Source: Okapia johnstoni (lineage: Eukaryota > Chordata > Mammalia > Artiodactyla > Giraffidae). Taken from it: a DNA stretch of 64,000 nucleotides. Position 1 is the first letter of the stretch, and each line of letters opens with the position of its first letter. The translations under genes were made by a program, and so were the position numbers. Under the pieces are notes generated by a model. That model was not told the origin of the DNA. It was given only the letters and a program-made list of their open reading frames with translations, and ran no database searches. Where the stretch lies: assembly GCA_024291935.2 (NCBI GenBank), contig CM044315.1, positions 80,210,385 to 80,274,384 on the forward strand, in the 5' to 3' direction. Positions 45,500 through 55,795 of the stretch are shown here, in pieces.

Positions 45500-46084
45500 G
45501 CTGAGAGCTCTGGATGAGCTACAAAAGTGGGAATTTGACTTTTAAGATCTTGACCACATAGGTATCAAGATGTCTAGGAAGAAGCGTGAACAGTGAGTTG
45601 TGAAGCAAGCTAGAAGTCACGAAGCCAAGAACCCAGTTAAGTCCTGCAATGCTGTGCTCTCCTACTGTGAACCAAGTATGGCCCTGGCTTCAGCTGTCTA
45701 CAGGAGAGCCAGATCTCTGAATTTTGCAAACCAGACTACTTTGAGTTTCCTTTACTCTCAAGGTTTATTTCCCCATTGTCCTTGTTTAATCTGTAGTGAA
45801 ATATTTTTAGCTTTGCTTAGAGAAACCAAGAGAAAAGTTTTGTTGTTTCTGTTATTATCTCTCTTTTTTAAAGTATTAAAGAGAACCTGTGCTCTTTGGA
45901 GTCAACACAATGGTGAAAGTAGGCTCTTAAGTGAGAGACCCTCCAGGAGATGGTAAAACTCAGGATTAAAGTCAGAGGAGTCCTCACTCACGCACTCCCA
46001 TCCCCCCAAATCTTCCAATACTGGTACTTGGGGGAATCTGGGCTTTGTTATTAAAGATGGCACTATTCTTTCTCATAGCTTCTT
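45500..46084. other. Intronic sequence, nothing recognised
   Basis: The open frame 45600-45956 has no domain or splice support. Confidence 0.4.
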
Positions 46085-46240
46085 CCTCTGTCTTTAATTG
46101 ATTTAACAAACATTTATTGAATATTTACTATTTACCACAAACATTATACTAGCATTGGGAATGGATCTGTGAGCAGAACATTCATAGCTCCTGCCTTGAT
46201 AAAGTTTATAATATAGTGGTTCAAATTTAGGATCAAATTG
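46085..46240 (-). mobile_element. L2 3' end, minus strand
   Basis: aacaaacatttattgaatat, ttatactagcattgggaatg and agctcctgccttgataaagt are the reversed L2 terminus. Confidence 0.65.
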
Positions 46241-46289
46241 ACAGTGCAAATTTGAGGGGAAAAAATAGAAAGCTATGATGAATAGTGAG

Positions 46290-46420
46290 ACAAGTAGGAT
46301 TTTTGGAGCCAGGCAGAGAATATTTTGAATGCTGGCTTCATCACCTGTACTTCTGTGAACACAAGGAAATTACTTCTATGATTACTTTCTCATTTAATAC
46401 CACCTACTCCAGAGAGTGAT
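46290..46420 (+). mobile_element. Possible MIR fragment, plus strand
   Basis: gaatgctggcttcatcacct, acaaggaaattacttctatg and ttactttctcatttaatacc loosely fit the MIR core. Confidence 0.5.
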
Positions 46421-46828
46421 CTGCCAACTCACGCATTCAACCAACAAATACTTATTAAGCAATCAGTAAGCACTAGGCAATGTTTTAGGTGGCAGGAAAC
46501 AGTAGTGAACAAATTAACTCCCCCCACACACACACCTTAAGTGGGAGGAGACAGACAATCAACAAGTAAGCAGATTTCCAATAGTGATAAACACTGGAGC
46601 AAAACGACAAAGTAAAGGGAACAGGAATGCCGATGGGGGATGGGTTATAATTTTAAATGGCACAGTCAGGGGAGACTTCACTAAGAAAGGGACATTTGAG
46701 CTAAGGTCTGAAGAGATGAGGGACAATGCAATCTCTCTAGGTATCTGGAAAAGAGTGTCCCAAACAAAAGAATGAGTAAATGCCAAGATTGACCTGGGAG
46801 TATTTTAGGAACAGCAAGGAGTCCAGTA

Positions 46829-47031
46829 TGGGCTTCCTAGGTAGCACAGAGGTAAAGAATCCACCTGCCAACACAGGAGACATAGGTTTGATCCCTGGGT
46901 GGAGGAGGAGGATCCCTGGGGGAGGAAATGGCAACCCACTCCAGTATTCTTGCTGGTAAAATCCCATGGACAGAGGAGCCTGGTGAGCTACTGTTCATGG
47001 GGTTGCAAAGAGTCAGACATGACTGAGTACA
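46829..47031 (+). mobile_element. Bov-tA SINE, plus strand, nested in L2
   Basis: Starts gggcttcctaggtagcacag and has the shared ctccagtattcttgctggta and gagctactgttcatggggtt parts. A duplicated ggaggaggaggatccctggg-like stretch in the middle is unusual for the family. Confidence 0.9.
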
Positions 47032-47139
47032 AGGTATAGCCAAGGAGCCCAGCAGGGAATAAAAAACAAGGAGAGTAGTAAGAAAACAGGGGTCAAGACT
47101 GTGTAGGTCTTGGTGGAGCATGGTAGAAACTCTGACTTT

Positions 47140-47337
47140 GAGACTGCCCTCATGGTCCAGTGGCTAAGACTCCACGCTCCCAACGCAGGGGGCCCAGGTT
47201 CTAACCCTGGTCAGGGAACTGGATCCTACACGCCACAACTAAGCGAATTTGAACACTGCAACTAAAGAGTCCTCATGCTGCAATGAAAATTGAAGATCCT
47301 GTGTGCTGCAGCTAAGACCCAGCACAGTCACACAAAC
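47140..47337 (+). mobile_element. CHR-2-type SINE, plus strand, with target duplication
   Basis: gactgccctcatggtccagt, gggggcccaggttctaaccc, then the ctgcagctaagacccagcac 3' part. Flanks aactctgacttt (47128-47139) and aactctggcttt (47338-47349), 12 bp with one mismatch. Confidence 0.93.
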
Positions 47338-47407
47338 AACTCTGGCTTTTATTCAAAGAGAAATGAAGAGCCATGAGAGAGTTTCGATCACTGAAGTAAC
47401 CAGATTC

Positions 47408-48295
47408 CAGGTCTTGTTTTTGCTGACTGAATAGAGCTTCTCCATCTTTGGCTGCAAAGAACATAATCCATCTGATTTTGGTGTTGACCGTCTGGTGATG
47501 TCCATATGTAGAGTCATCTCTTGTGTTGTTCGATAACTCTTTAATGGCAGAAAGTGAAGAGGAACTAAAGAACCTCTTGATGAGGGTAAAAGAGGAGAGT
47601 TAAAAAGCTGACTTAAAACTCAACATTCAAAAAACTAAGATCATGGCATCTGGTCCTATCACTTCATGACAAATAGAAGCAGAAAAAGTGGAAGCAGTGA
47701 CAGATTTTATTTTCTTGGGCTCCAAAATCACTGCAGACAGTGACTGCAGCATGAAATTAAACAATGCTTGCTCCTTGGAAGGAAAGCGATGACAAATCAA
47801 GACAGTGTATTAAAAAGCAGAGACATCACTTTGCCAACAAGGGTCCATACAGTCAAAACAGTATTTCCAGTAATCATGTATGGTCATGAAAGTTGGACCA
47901 TAAAGAAGGCTTAGCACAGAAGAACTGATGCTTTCAAACTGTGGTGCTGGAGAAGACTCTTGAGAGTCCCTTCTATTGCAAGATCAAACCAGTCAATCCT
48001 AAAGAAAATCAACCCTAAATATTCACTGGAAGGACTGTTGCTGAAACTGAAGCTCCAATACATTGGCCACCTGATGCAGAGCTGACTCATTGAAAAAGAC
48101 CCTGATGCTAGGGAAGGCTGAAGGCAAAAAGAGAAGGGGTGGCAGATGATAGGATGGTTAGATAGCATCACCAACTTCATGGATATGAATTTGAGCAAAC
48201 TCCAGGAGATAGTGGAGGACAGAGGAGCCTGGCAGGCTGTAGCCCATGAGGGTCACAAAGAGTCAGACATGACTTAGGACTGAATAACAACAATA
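47408..48295 (+). mobile_element. 5'-inverted, 5'-truncated BovB copy
   Basis: 47408-47530 is BovB endonuclease-region sequence in minus orientation (gtctggtgatgtccatatgt). From about 47531 the element switches to plus-oriented RT and C-terminal sequence (ggcagaaagtgaagaggaac onward) down to a 3' end with aggactgaataacaacaa. This is the twin-priming pattern of LINE insertion. All frames are broken. Confidence 0.88.
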
Positions 48296-48349
48296 AGACA
48301 TGAGACTGGATGAGGTCATCTGAGTGGCTGTTTTGAGGAACAGGTAACA

Positions 48350-48929
48350 CAGAAAGTACCTAGTATGGCCCTGGGCATATAGTAGGTGCTCAATAAACAC
48401 TTTATCCTTGCAGCCATAGGGAATTTGGCAGTCTGTTCTGGAAATAGTAAGCTATTCCTCAACATGTGTTTTAGACTACCCCATGTTTATAGGTCTTTCT
48501 TGATTGGCTTGGTTTTCACAAGCCTTTGGGGGTTAAAAGTTGTTGGTTTTGGCTTCCATATCCTTGTATCTTCACACAGAATTCCTTATGAAATGAGGCT
48601 GAACATTAAAGCCCCCATGCTCTTGCCCACATGGCAACCATAAAACCCCACACTGTGGCAGCAGACAAGAGCTTTCCCAGAGCACACACCCACACCCAGC
48701 TGAAACAGATGACACTTCCATTTAATTAAATCAGCTTCCAGAAGGCTGACATCAGCTTAGGAAGAACACACCTGGACACCAGGCTCTGGCGCCTTCACAG
48801 TTCCAGATGGCTCTTGTCTCCGCTGGACTGATGGGCACATTCTCGGCTCCTGGTGTCACGTTCCTCATAACTGAGACAGATTTCCTCAGGGTTCTGTCTG
48901 AGGGCTCCGCTTCCACATACTGGCAGGCC
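48350..48929. other. Intronic sequence with a short L2/MIR-like end
   Basis: 48360-48405 (ggccctgggcatatagtagg, then tgctcaataaacac) looks like a LINE2 or MIR 3' end. Nothing recognised beyond it. Confidence 0.4.
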
Positions 48930-49197
48930 TCACTCCCTCTCTTTCGTTAAGTCTTTGCTAAAATCTACCTTTCAAGGAGGCTTTCCCTGACTATCCCATT
49001 TAAATGTGCAGTCTCTTCTCCAGCATTCCCTTGTCCTGCTCTATCTTCTTCCACAGCACTCATCACCTTCCAAGATACTGAAAAGCTTGTTGATCACACT
49101 CTGCATTTACTGACCACCTGTTCACTGCTATACCCACAGAGCACAGAAGACTGCTGACACATAGTAGCTACTTAAGAAGCTGTGAATGAATGAGAAA
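48930..49197 (+). mobile_element. L2 3' end, plus strand
   Basis: ttaagtctttgctaaaatct, ggaggctttccctgactatc, cagcactcatcaccttccaa, cacatagtagctacttaaga, ending gtgaatgaatgaga. Confidence 0.7.
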
Positions 49198-49833
49198 GTG
49201 CTTCTCTCTTCTCTTGATGTCTGGGCACAGCCTGCAACCCTGAGCCCTGTCCTAAGACCCTCCACTTGGCACAGTAGATTCCTTTTGGAGACCCCAGAGT
49301 CTTTCCAGGGGCCAGACTTGAAACTTCTGGAGGTATCATCCAATTGGGCTGCAGCTGAGTGCATGGAGTAGCCTGAATGCCCAGCCTCCAGGGAACACAC
49401 GTTCTCAGACAATTCTTGGACAACTTTGAGGCCAACAAAACCCAACTTGCCAGCCTCACATCCTGTTATTTACTCCCTTGATGTCACCCTCATCAGTTTT
49501 TTTGTGCTCAAGTCACTGCTCTCTGCTTCTTCTCCTTGGTCCGGTCTCTCACTTCTCTCCCCCATCACCACACTGTAACTCACTACTGTCTTCCATAAAG
49601 CCTCGTTTCTTTACAGCCTCAACTTCTTCAGTGAACGTTCCTTCCATCTTCTAAGTTCACAGAAACCTGGGTCTCCCCTGAAAACACCATTTCCTCTACA
49701 GCCTTGTGATGGAGGCAGCTCTTTCTCCTATACCCTATGCATCTGAAGATCCCTCATTATCCTCTTCGTACTCCATTTATGCTTCTGAGTCACCAGTATG
49801 TCATCTTTCTTTAAAAAAACAAAAAAACAAAAC
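49198..49833. other. Intronic sequence, nothing recognised
   Basis: No family or exon recognised. Ends in an A-rich stretch (caaaaaaacaaaaca) just before the next SINE. Confidence 0.4.
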
Positions 49834-49970
49834 AGGGACTTCCCTGGTGGTCCAGTGGCCAAGACTCCATGCTCCCAAGGCAAGAGGCCCAGGTTTGATC
49901 CCTGGTCAGGAACTAGATCCCACATGCCTCAAAAAAGACCCAGCACAGCCAAATAAATAAGTAAATATAA
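49834..49970 (+). mobile_element. CHR-2-type SINE, plus strand, short form
   Basis: gggacttccctggtggtcca, ggtttgatccctggtcagga, then directly aaaaaagacccagcacagcc and an AAATAAATAA-type tail. The middle of the usual 3' part is deleted. Confidence 0.9.
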
Positions 49971-50274
49971 ACCAAAATGAAAATCTGTCCATTGGTCATA
50001 CTATCTAGAAGTACTACTTCCTTCCCTCCCCTGCTGTTCTCATTTCCGCTCACTACACATCCTTCCCAACCAAGCCTGTAAGGTTGCTCATGTGGCTTAC
50101 AATTTTCAGTTTTATCCCAATAACAAACCATACAGTCAGTACTCAAGAAATATTTGCTAAGTGAACAAGGGAAAAAATGAAGTCTGGGGCGTAAAGCAGG
50201 AGGCAAGCTGAGGTTCAGGTCTCATTTTGGGATTATATCCTTCCCAGGTCACCAGACACTGATAAGGGTACAGG
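49971..50274. other. Intronic sequence, nothing recognised
   Basis: No family or exon recognised. Confidence 0.4.
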
Positions 50275-50445
50275 AGAGTTTGAATCTCAACCTTGGGTGA
50301 TTACTTTTATCCCCACTTTATAGTAGGAAACAGGCTAGCAGTTAAATAGCTCACTCAAGATTACAGCTAGTAAGATGTGGAACGGGGCTTTAAAAATCCA
50401 CATCTGATTCCACAGTCCACATTTTTAACCTCCAAAATATACTGC
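50275..50445 (-). mobile_element. MIR SINE, minus strand
   Basis: Reversed MIR core: ccccactttatagtaggaaa, taaatagctcactcaagatt, acagctagtaagatgtggaa, gattccacagtccacatt. Confidence 0.7.
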
Positions 50446-50714
50446 CCTCTGGAAGAATACAGCTTGCTGTTAAAGGAAAAGATAGTGTACAGCTCTATAA
50501 GTATTCTGAATAATTTTCATAGTCCTGACCATTGATTTTGTCATAAAGATACAAGCAGCAGGGAATTCTCAAAGGAAACAGAAACCATTTATTACACAAA
50601 GATATAATTAAAAGAATATAATGAAGACCAAAAAAAAAAAAAATCCAAGATACTTATTTCCAGGTTTTTGAAGTATCATTGGATATAGAGGTATTTTAAA
50701 TGTATTTGTATGAA

Positions 50715-50933
50715 CAGCTTACCCTTGAACAACAAGGTGATTAGGGGTGCTGACCCTCCACACAGTCAAAAATCTGCACATATAAATCTGCATATAACCA
50801 CATATGTGGTTCCTCCATATCCATGATTCTGTGTGCCCCAATTCATCCAATCACAGAATGTATAGTACTGAATTGTGTACTGTTGGAAAAAATCCACATA
50901 TAAGCGGGTGCACTGCAGTTCAAGGGTCAACTG
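50715..50933. mobile_element. Tigger-type (TcMar) DNA transposon remnant
   Basis: Terminal inverted repeats: cagcttacccttgaac on the left (50715-50730) and gttcaagggtcaactg on the right (to 50933). Inside are cacacagtcaaaaatctgca and aatccacatataagcgggtg, as in internally deleted Tigger/MER2 copies. Non-coding. Confidence 0.78.
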
Positions 50934-50994
50934 CAATAGAATTTCAAGAATAAAAAACACCTGGGGTGGAGAGGCAATTCCCATGCTGCATATC

Positions 50995-51345
50995 TGTGCT
51001 GCATTCTCAGTGAAGGGCCAGAATGTATGATTTGTGAGCCAAATCTGACCCACTATCTGTTTCTGTGAGATAAGAATGTCTTTTACATTTTCAATGGTTG
51101 GTTTAAAAATTAGAAGAATAATACTTAATGACATAAAAATTACATTAAATTAAAATTTCAGTGTCCATAAATGAAAAGTTTTGTTGGAATACAGCTAAGC
51201 CATACTCATCTGTATGTGCTATCTATGGCTGCTTCCACACTACATCAGCAGAGACAGAGTTGTGACACAGACAGCAAAACTCCCCAAACTCAGAGATATT
51301 GATCATCTGACTCTACAAAAAAAGCTGACCACTTTTGTTATAGGT
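50995..51345. mobile_element. DNA transposon-like MER fragment (probably hAT)
   Basis: Contains agggccagaatgtatgattt, gagccaaatctgacccacta, aagttttgttggaatacagc and atggctgcttccacactaca, phrases of a common mammalian non-autonomous DNA element. An extra A/T-rich piece at about 51070-51160 interrupts it. Family name not certain. Confidence 0.55.
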
Positions 51346-52270
51346 CACTTCCTCTGACTTAGCTTCCAGCTCACTAATCCTGTCTTTAGTTGTATCTAAT
51401 CTGCTGCTAAATACCTCTACTGAGGTATTTTAATTTTGGTTTAATTTTAATTTTAATTTTATTTTAATTTTGGTCACTGTATTTTTCAATTCTGTCTTTC
51501 TAGTCTAATACTTTGCTTTTTATAGTTCCCTATTACATGTATGAAAGCTTGTGCTCAGTTGCTCAGTCATGTCAAATCTTTCTGACCCCAAGTACTGTAG
51601 CTTCCAGGCTCCTCCGTCCATGGAATTTTTCCAGGTAAGAATATTGGAGCAGGTTGCCATTTCCTTCTCCAAGGAATTGTCCTGACCCAGGTACTGAACC
51701 TGCTGTGTTGTGTCTCTGGCATTGGCAGGCAGATTCTTTACCATTGCACCACCTGGGAAGCCCCATTACATGTATAGTTCAATCTTATCTTTAGTCCCTT
51801 AAATACAGAGTATCTAATTACTTTATAAACTGTGTCTGATAACTCCAATTTCGGAAGTCTTTGTGGGTCCCCCTCTGTCGTCTGTTGCTGTTCCTGGTTC
51901 TCTCTAAAGAAGTGTTACTTCCTTGTGTGCTTAGTTATTCTTTCCTGTGAGCCGTTCATTTCCTTGAAGAGTTATTCATGAGAAATTCATGTCTTCCTCC
52001 AGAGAGGGATTGCATTTGCTTCTGCCAGAAGCTTGGAGGGATGGCAAGTCTGGAGTACCTTAGACAGAGTTCACAGCTTGAGGTTCTGTGGACCAACTGA
52101 GTGATGAGAGCCCGGGCTGTGAATATCAACTGTTTCCTCTTTATTGACTTATTGCCCTAATCCACTTAGAGCTCTGGCAGCCTTTCCTGCAGTCCTGGCT
52201 TAGGGGTACAATTTTAGTTCTAGTTTATCCTTATGTTGAATCTTTTGGGGTTCTAGTTCAATGCAGAAAC
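51346..52270 (-). mobile_element. Old L1 3' UTR-like sequence, minus strand
   Basis: gctcactaatcctgtcttta, ttggtcactgtatttttcaa, tctgtctttctagtctaata and tgtctgataactccaatttc fit reversed L1M 3' UTR loosely. Includes an (ATTTT)n-like tract at about 51427-51470 and the nested Bov-tA at 51543-51764. Confidence 0.45.
51543..51764 (-). mobile_element. Bov-tA SINE, minus strand, perfect target duplication
   Basis: Reversed SINE ending in gcaccacctgggaagcccc. Flanked by perfect 11-bp copies of attacatgtat at 51532-51542 and 51765-51775. Confidence 0.95.
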
Positions 52271-52499
52271 TATCAAAAGATGGAAAATGTAGAAGTTAGT
52301 AGACCTGGAGGTGAGAATGAGAAGGCCTAGCACTTAATCAGAGTTTCAGAAGAGGAGCAGAGAGAGAGGGAATGGGGCAGAGGCAATATTTAAAGAAGAT
52401 AATGGCTGACAAATTTCCAGAACACAGGAATTCTCATAGTATAGAAGCTAAATGAATCCAATCAAGATAAATAAGAAATTCCTACATTTGCATATTTAC

Positions 52500-52680
52500 T
52501 CATAGAACTCTTTTTTTTTAATTCTTCATAAAAACCTGAGGAAATGGGTATTATTATTCATGTTTTTCATAAGGGAAAATTGTGATTCATAGAGCTAAAA
52601 TGAATTATCTAAGGTTATATAATCCTAAGCAGAAGGGGCGGAATTCAAATCCAGTTCTGATCCAAGCTCAGGTCCCTTCC
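52500..52680 (-). mobile_element. MIR SINE, minus strand
   Basis: gaggaaatgggtattattat, agagctaaaatgaattatct, aaggttatataatcctaagc, gcggaattcaaatccagttc. Confidence 0.7.
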
Positions 52681-53798
52681 TGTACATCAGAAATAGAACA
52701 CAACACAGCAGAGAAAGACTTCGTAAGGGGAGATCTGGATATTTCTAAGGAGTTACCTCTGAAAACCAGAATCCTTAACTTGGAAACTTCTCCCTGGAAC
52801 AGATAAAAACCTTTCCCATGTGTCTGTGTTTTGTTCTGAAGATAACATTGGATTAGAAAAGACTTTTCAGTAAGAGGCAGGAAAGCTGGAGCTTGTACCT
52901 TAAACTCGGAGGTAAATCTAATGAGGCCAAGCCAATTTCCTGGGCTAAAGACCAAGTTGACTCAAATGGTTTATAGAACCAGCCTGTTACACAAAAGAAA
53001 GCTGTACAAGAGCCTACCACGTACCACCCAACTGTCAGAACAGCAGGGCAAGTGTCCTCCTATTCCCTCTTCTCACACTGCTGAAGACAGCTTCAACACT
53101 ATAGTTAACACGTCCTGGATACCATGTCTTTTGTTCATCAATGTGATTTGACTTGGTAAATTACTACATCTCTTCCGTTCTGGTGGCATTTCATTTGCTT
53201 ATAGCTTATGCTTGATTTATTTTTTGCCCAGAGCACGAAATCAAGGATTTTCTAAGGGTGAAGCCTGTGGATTCCTAGCATTATCAAGCCCCATTCCCTG
53301 GATGTTAACATGCGGCTGACAACTCTACACTAGCTTGGTAGACAGAACAGACCATTCTTCCCTTGTGGCTGCCTCCATGATGTATAAAAGCTGGGAGAAC
53401 TGCAGCACCTGAACTCATGGTGTGAGGCACCAGAGCCAAGAGCCCAGATGCCAGGAAAAGGGGCCACATGCCAGACCATTCAGTGGGAAAGCCAAATAAC
53501 CCTGGGCTGGTGTCTTGCATGTGGGTGCAGCCATCACCATCAGAAGCAGCTGTGGTCAAGGCCTCAAGCAGGAGAGGAAAGAAAGGAATCACAATTCTGA
53601 TCTTTCACATCTGTCTGGTACAGGACAGGGGCAAGGGTGTATGAAGATGACTAACCACAGAAAGGAGCCACAGGCAGTTCTGCAACACTTTACCGCACAC
53701 CGGCCATGTGAGGGGTCCTGGACAGGGTATGAACAGAGGGGTAGAGCCCAGTCTCCAGGCAGCCCAGTCTAATGAGGAAGGCACACAGGCACCTGTCA
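52681..53798. other. Intronic sequence, nothing recognised
   Basis: Open frames at 52668-52955 and 53305-53592 have no recognisable domain. Confidence 0.4.
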
Positions 53799-53867
53799 TC
53801 ATGCAGCCATGCAGCCTTCCATGCAGCCATCCATGCAACCATCCATGCAGCCATCCATGCAGCCATG
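53799..53867 (+). repeat. 12-bp minisatellite (catccatgcagc)
   Basis: About five to six imperfect copies of catccatgcagc in tandem. The period is a multiple of three, so several frames stay open through it and create His/Ala- or Trp/Leu/His/Gly-repeat peptides that are artefacts. Confidence 0.9.
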
Positions 53868-53984
53868 TGTTCAGTGCTGACTGAGCAACTAACAAACATA
53901 TGCCAGCACTGCCCTGGTGCTCAGGAGGCCAAGAGGGCCAGAACAGGGAAGGATTCTGAAAGAATGAGATACTTATTTGAAAAT

Positions 53985-54170
53985 CCCTGTAAATTCACCA
54001 TTTCTATACAGTCCTTACAACCCTGTGAGGTACTTATACTGATGTCCTCATGTTACAGGTGAAACTGAGGCTCAGAGTGGTTAAGTGGTCTGCCCTAAAT
54101 CACAAAGAAAGTAAATGGCAATCTGGGATTTGAACCAAGCATGGCCTGGCTCTGAGCCTGCACTCTTAAT
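53985..54170 (-). mobile_element. MIR SINE, minus strand
   Basis: Reversed MIR: ccttacaaccctgtgaggta, gttacaggtgaaactgaggc, tcagagtggttaagtggtct, gggatttgaaccaagcatgg, gagcctgcactctta. Confidence 0.85.
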
Positions 54171-54766
54171 AAATGAATAACTATTACACTTAATTATAGT
54201 ATAATGAAATAATGGGTGTCAGAGGTAGAAAATTCACAGGAAGCAGAGGAAGAGATAATTCATTCTGTATAGGAAGGAGGTGGTTCTTAAGTTTTCCTAG
54301 TAGACAAACAAGGAAAGAGGATTTCAGACATGGATAACAAACATATACAAGGGTAGAGGGAAAGCCAGGATCTACCTGTTGGAGAGAGACAGGAGTTAAA
54401 GCCAGGAGGAAACCTGAGCATAGAAGGCTTTGCATGCCTGGCTGCGAAGCATCTTTGAAAGCCTTTGCACTGTCTCCTGCAGTGGTTTAGTCATCTTCCA
54501 CTCTGCAGCTGAAGCCTTTCCTCCTTGTTCTTCAAACTCCAGTGGGGTGTGTGTGGGGGGTGCACAGCTCCTTCTGTAATGAGCTCCCTGTGCCAGCCAA
54601 ATCTAAGGCCTTATATTTGCACCCACAGACTGTAACATGCTCTAAGCTTCAGCTGACAGATGGAAGACAGAGGCCCCAGGAGTGGTGAGAGCTGGCCCCT
54701 TGAGGCCGACCTCCAGCTCTCACAGATCTCTATCACAAAGTCAAGGAACTGGCTCATTCTACTCAC
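54171..54766. other. Intronic sequence next to the 43-nt exon
   Basis: No repeat family recognised. Confidence 0.4.
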
Positions 54767-54809
54767 AGTTTAGAGTCCAACTTCAGGAGGAAGCCCAATC
54801 GATCATATT
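54767..54809 (-). CDS. ST3GAL3: ST3GAL3 internal coding exon, 43 nt (stem region)
   Basis: Seen: on the minus strand a pyrimidine-rich tract ending in tttcag leads into the exon, and gtgagt follows it. The exon supplies the last two bases of a Glu codon, then YDRLGFLLKLDSK, and ends with CT, which the first base of the 93-nt exon (A) completes to a Leu codon. The phase therefore joins exactly with 32001-32093. Known: this is the ST3Gal III stem segment directly before the PAEL segment. From memory, human ST3GAL3 has Asn where this copy has Lys. The length is not a multiple of three, so skipping it alone would shift the frame; ST3GAL3 is known for many stem-region splice isoforms. The exon lies in unremarkable sequence between a MIR copy and an L1 3' end. 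Upstream exons (signal-anchor and earlier stem) were not found between here and 64000. Confidence 0.9.
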
Positions 54810-55175
54810 CTGAAACAGAAAAGTAAAGCAGAAAATGTCACTGATGTCAAGTCATTGCAGAGAGTAGCAGATTTGCATTCCCCAACCCAGTTCCAGACCA
54901 CCGGGGCAGACAAATGCTTCTAGATCCAAACACAAAAACTGCAAGTAAATTTAAGTCACCAAACTCTTGCTGAACGCCTGTCTTATGAAGGACCAGGTTC
55001 AGTGCTAGGTGTTTCCCAGGCCTTATGGGCCAACAATTGTTATGCTGACATATAACTGCCTTCCTGTTTAAATGTGGTAGTTGAAACTGCAATTTAGTAA
55101 ACCGAAAAATGGGACCCTTGAAGAATTTAGAGGGTCAGTAAGCAACCTCTGCTTCCTCTAAGCTGTTAGATTTAT
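54810..55175. other. Upstream flanking intron next to the 43-nt exon
   Basis: Holds the pyrimidine tract and acceptor of the 43-nt exon (minus strand, just above 54810). Otherwise nothing recognised. Confidence 0.45.
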
Positions 55176-55675
55176 ACGGCATATACAATAGAATATTAAA
55201 CAGCCATAAAATGGAACAAAATAGTGCCATATGCAGAGAGGTAGATGGACCTAGAGACGGTCATATAGAGTGAAATAAGTCAGAAAGAGAAAACTATCAT
55301 ATATTAACACATAGATGTGCAATATAGAAAAATGGTATGGCTGACCTTGTTTGCAGAGCAGAAATAGAGACACAGACGTAGAGAACAAAAGTATGGATAC
55401 CAAAGGGGGAGGTGGTGGGGTGGTGGGGTGGATTGGGAGATTGGGATTGACATATATGTACTACTACGTATAAATAGATAACTAATGGGAACCTACTGTA
55501 TAGCACAGGGAACTCTACCCAGTGGTTAGGGAAGGAAATCCAGAAAAGAGGGCATATATGTATACATATCGGAGAAGGCAATGGCAGCCCACTCCTGGAA
55601 AATACCACGGACGGAGGAGCCTGGTGGGCTGCCGTCTATGGGGTCACACAGAGTCGGACACGACTGACACAACTT

Positions 55676-55710
<35 letters not shown>

Positions 55711-55795
55711 GTATACATATGGTTGAAATTCACTTTGCTGTAGAGCAAAAACTGACATAGTTTTTAAAGCAACTATACCCCAATTTTTAAAAAAA
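55176..55795 (+). mobile_element. L1 3' end, plus strand, interrupted by Bov-A
   Basis: caatagaatattaaacagcc, ggtagatggacctagagacg, gtgaaataagtcagaaagag, gaacctactgtatagcacag, and after the SINE gaaattcactttgctgtaga and agcaactataccccaatttt with a short A tail. Confidence 0.85.
55570..55708 (+). mobile_element. Bov-A monomer with (AGC)n tail, target duplication
   Basis: A single, internally shortened Bov-A unit (cggagaaggcaatggcagcc to cacgactgacacaacttagc) followed by (AGC)11 or so at 55676-55708. Perfect 12-bp duplication atgtatacatat at 55558-55569 and 55709-55720, which spans the L1 target. Confidence 0.93.

Larger units (their letters stand above)
46425..48330 (-). mobile_element. Ancient L2, minus strand, carrying three nested insertions
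   Basis: L2 pieces continue one another across the insertions: the 3' terminus (caacaaatacttattaagca at about 46440), gggacatttgagctaaggtc, gcaaggagtccagta (to 46828), ggagagtagtaagaaaacag and gtcttggtggagcatggtag (47035-47139), and aaatgaagagccatgagaga (47340-47407). The L2 ends somewhere past 48296. Inserted in it are a Bov-tA, a CHR-2 and a BovB. Confidence 0.65.
32094..54766 (-). other. ST3GAL3: ST3GAL3 intron between the 43-nt and 93-nt exons
   Basis: A 22,673-bp intron inferred from the two matched exons. The donor gtgagt is at 54761-54766 and the cag acceptor ends at 32094 (minus strand). It is filled with L1, MIR, L2, Bov-tA, CHR-2, MER5A, Tigger and BovB copies listed separately. 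No further in-phase exon with good splice sites and ST3GAL3 similarity was recognised in it, but alternative cassette exons cannot be excluded by eye. Confidence 0.85.

Noticed and set aside
53799..53867. CRISPR-like repeat array
   Set aside because: Contiguous 12-bp units without spacers, in a mammalian intron.
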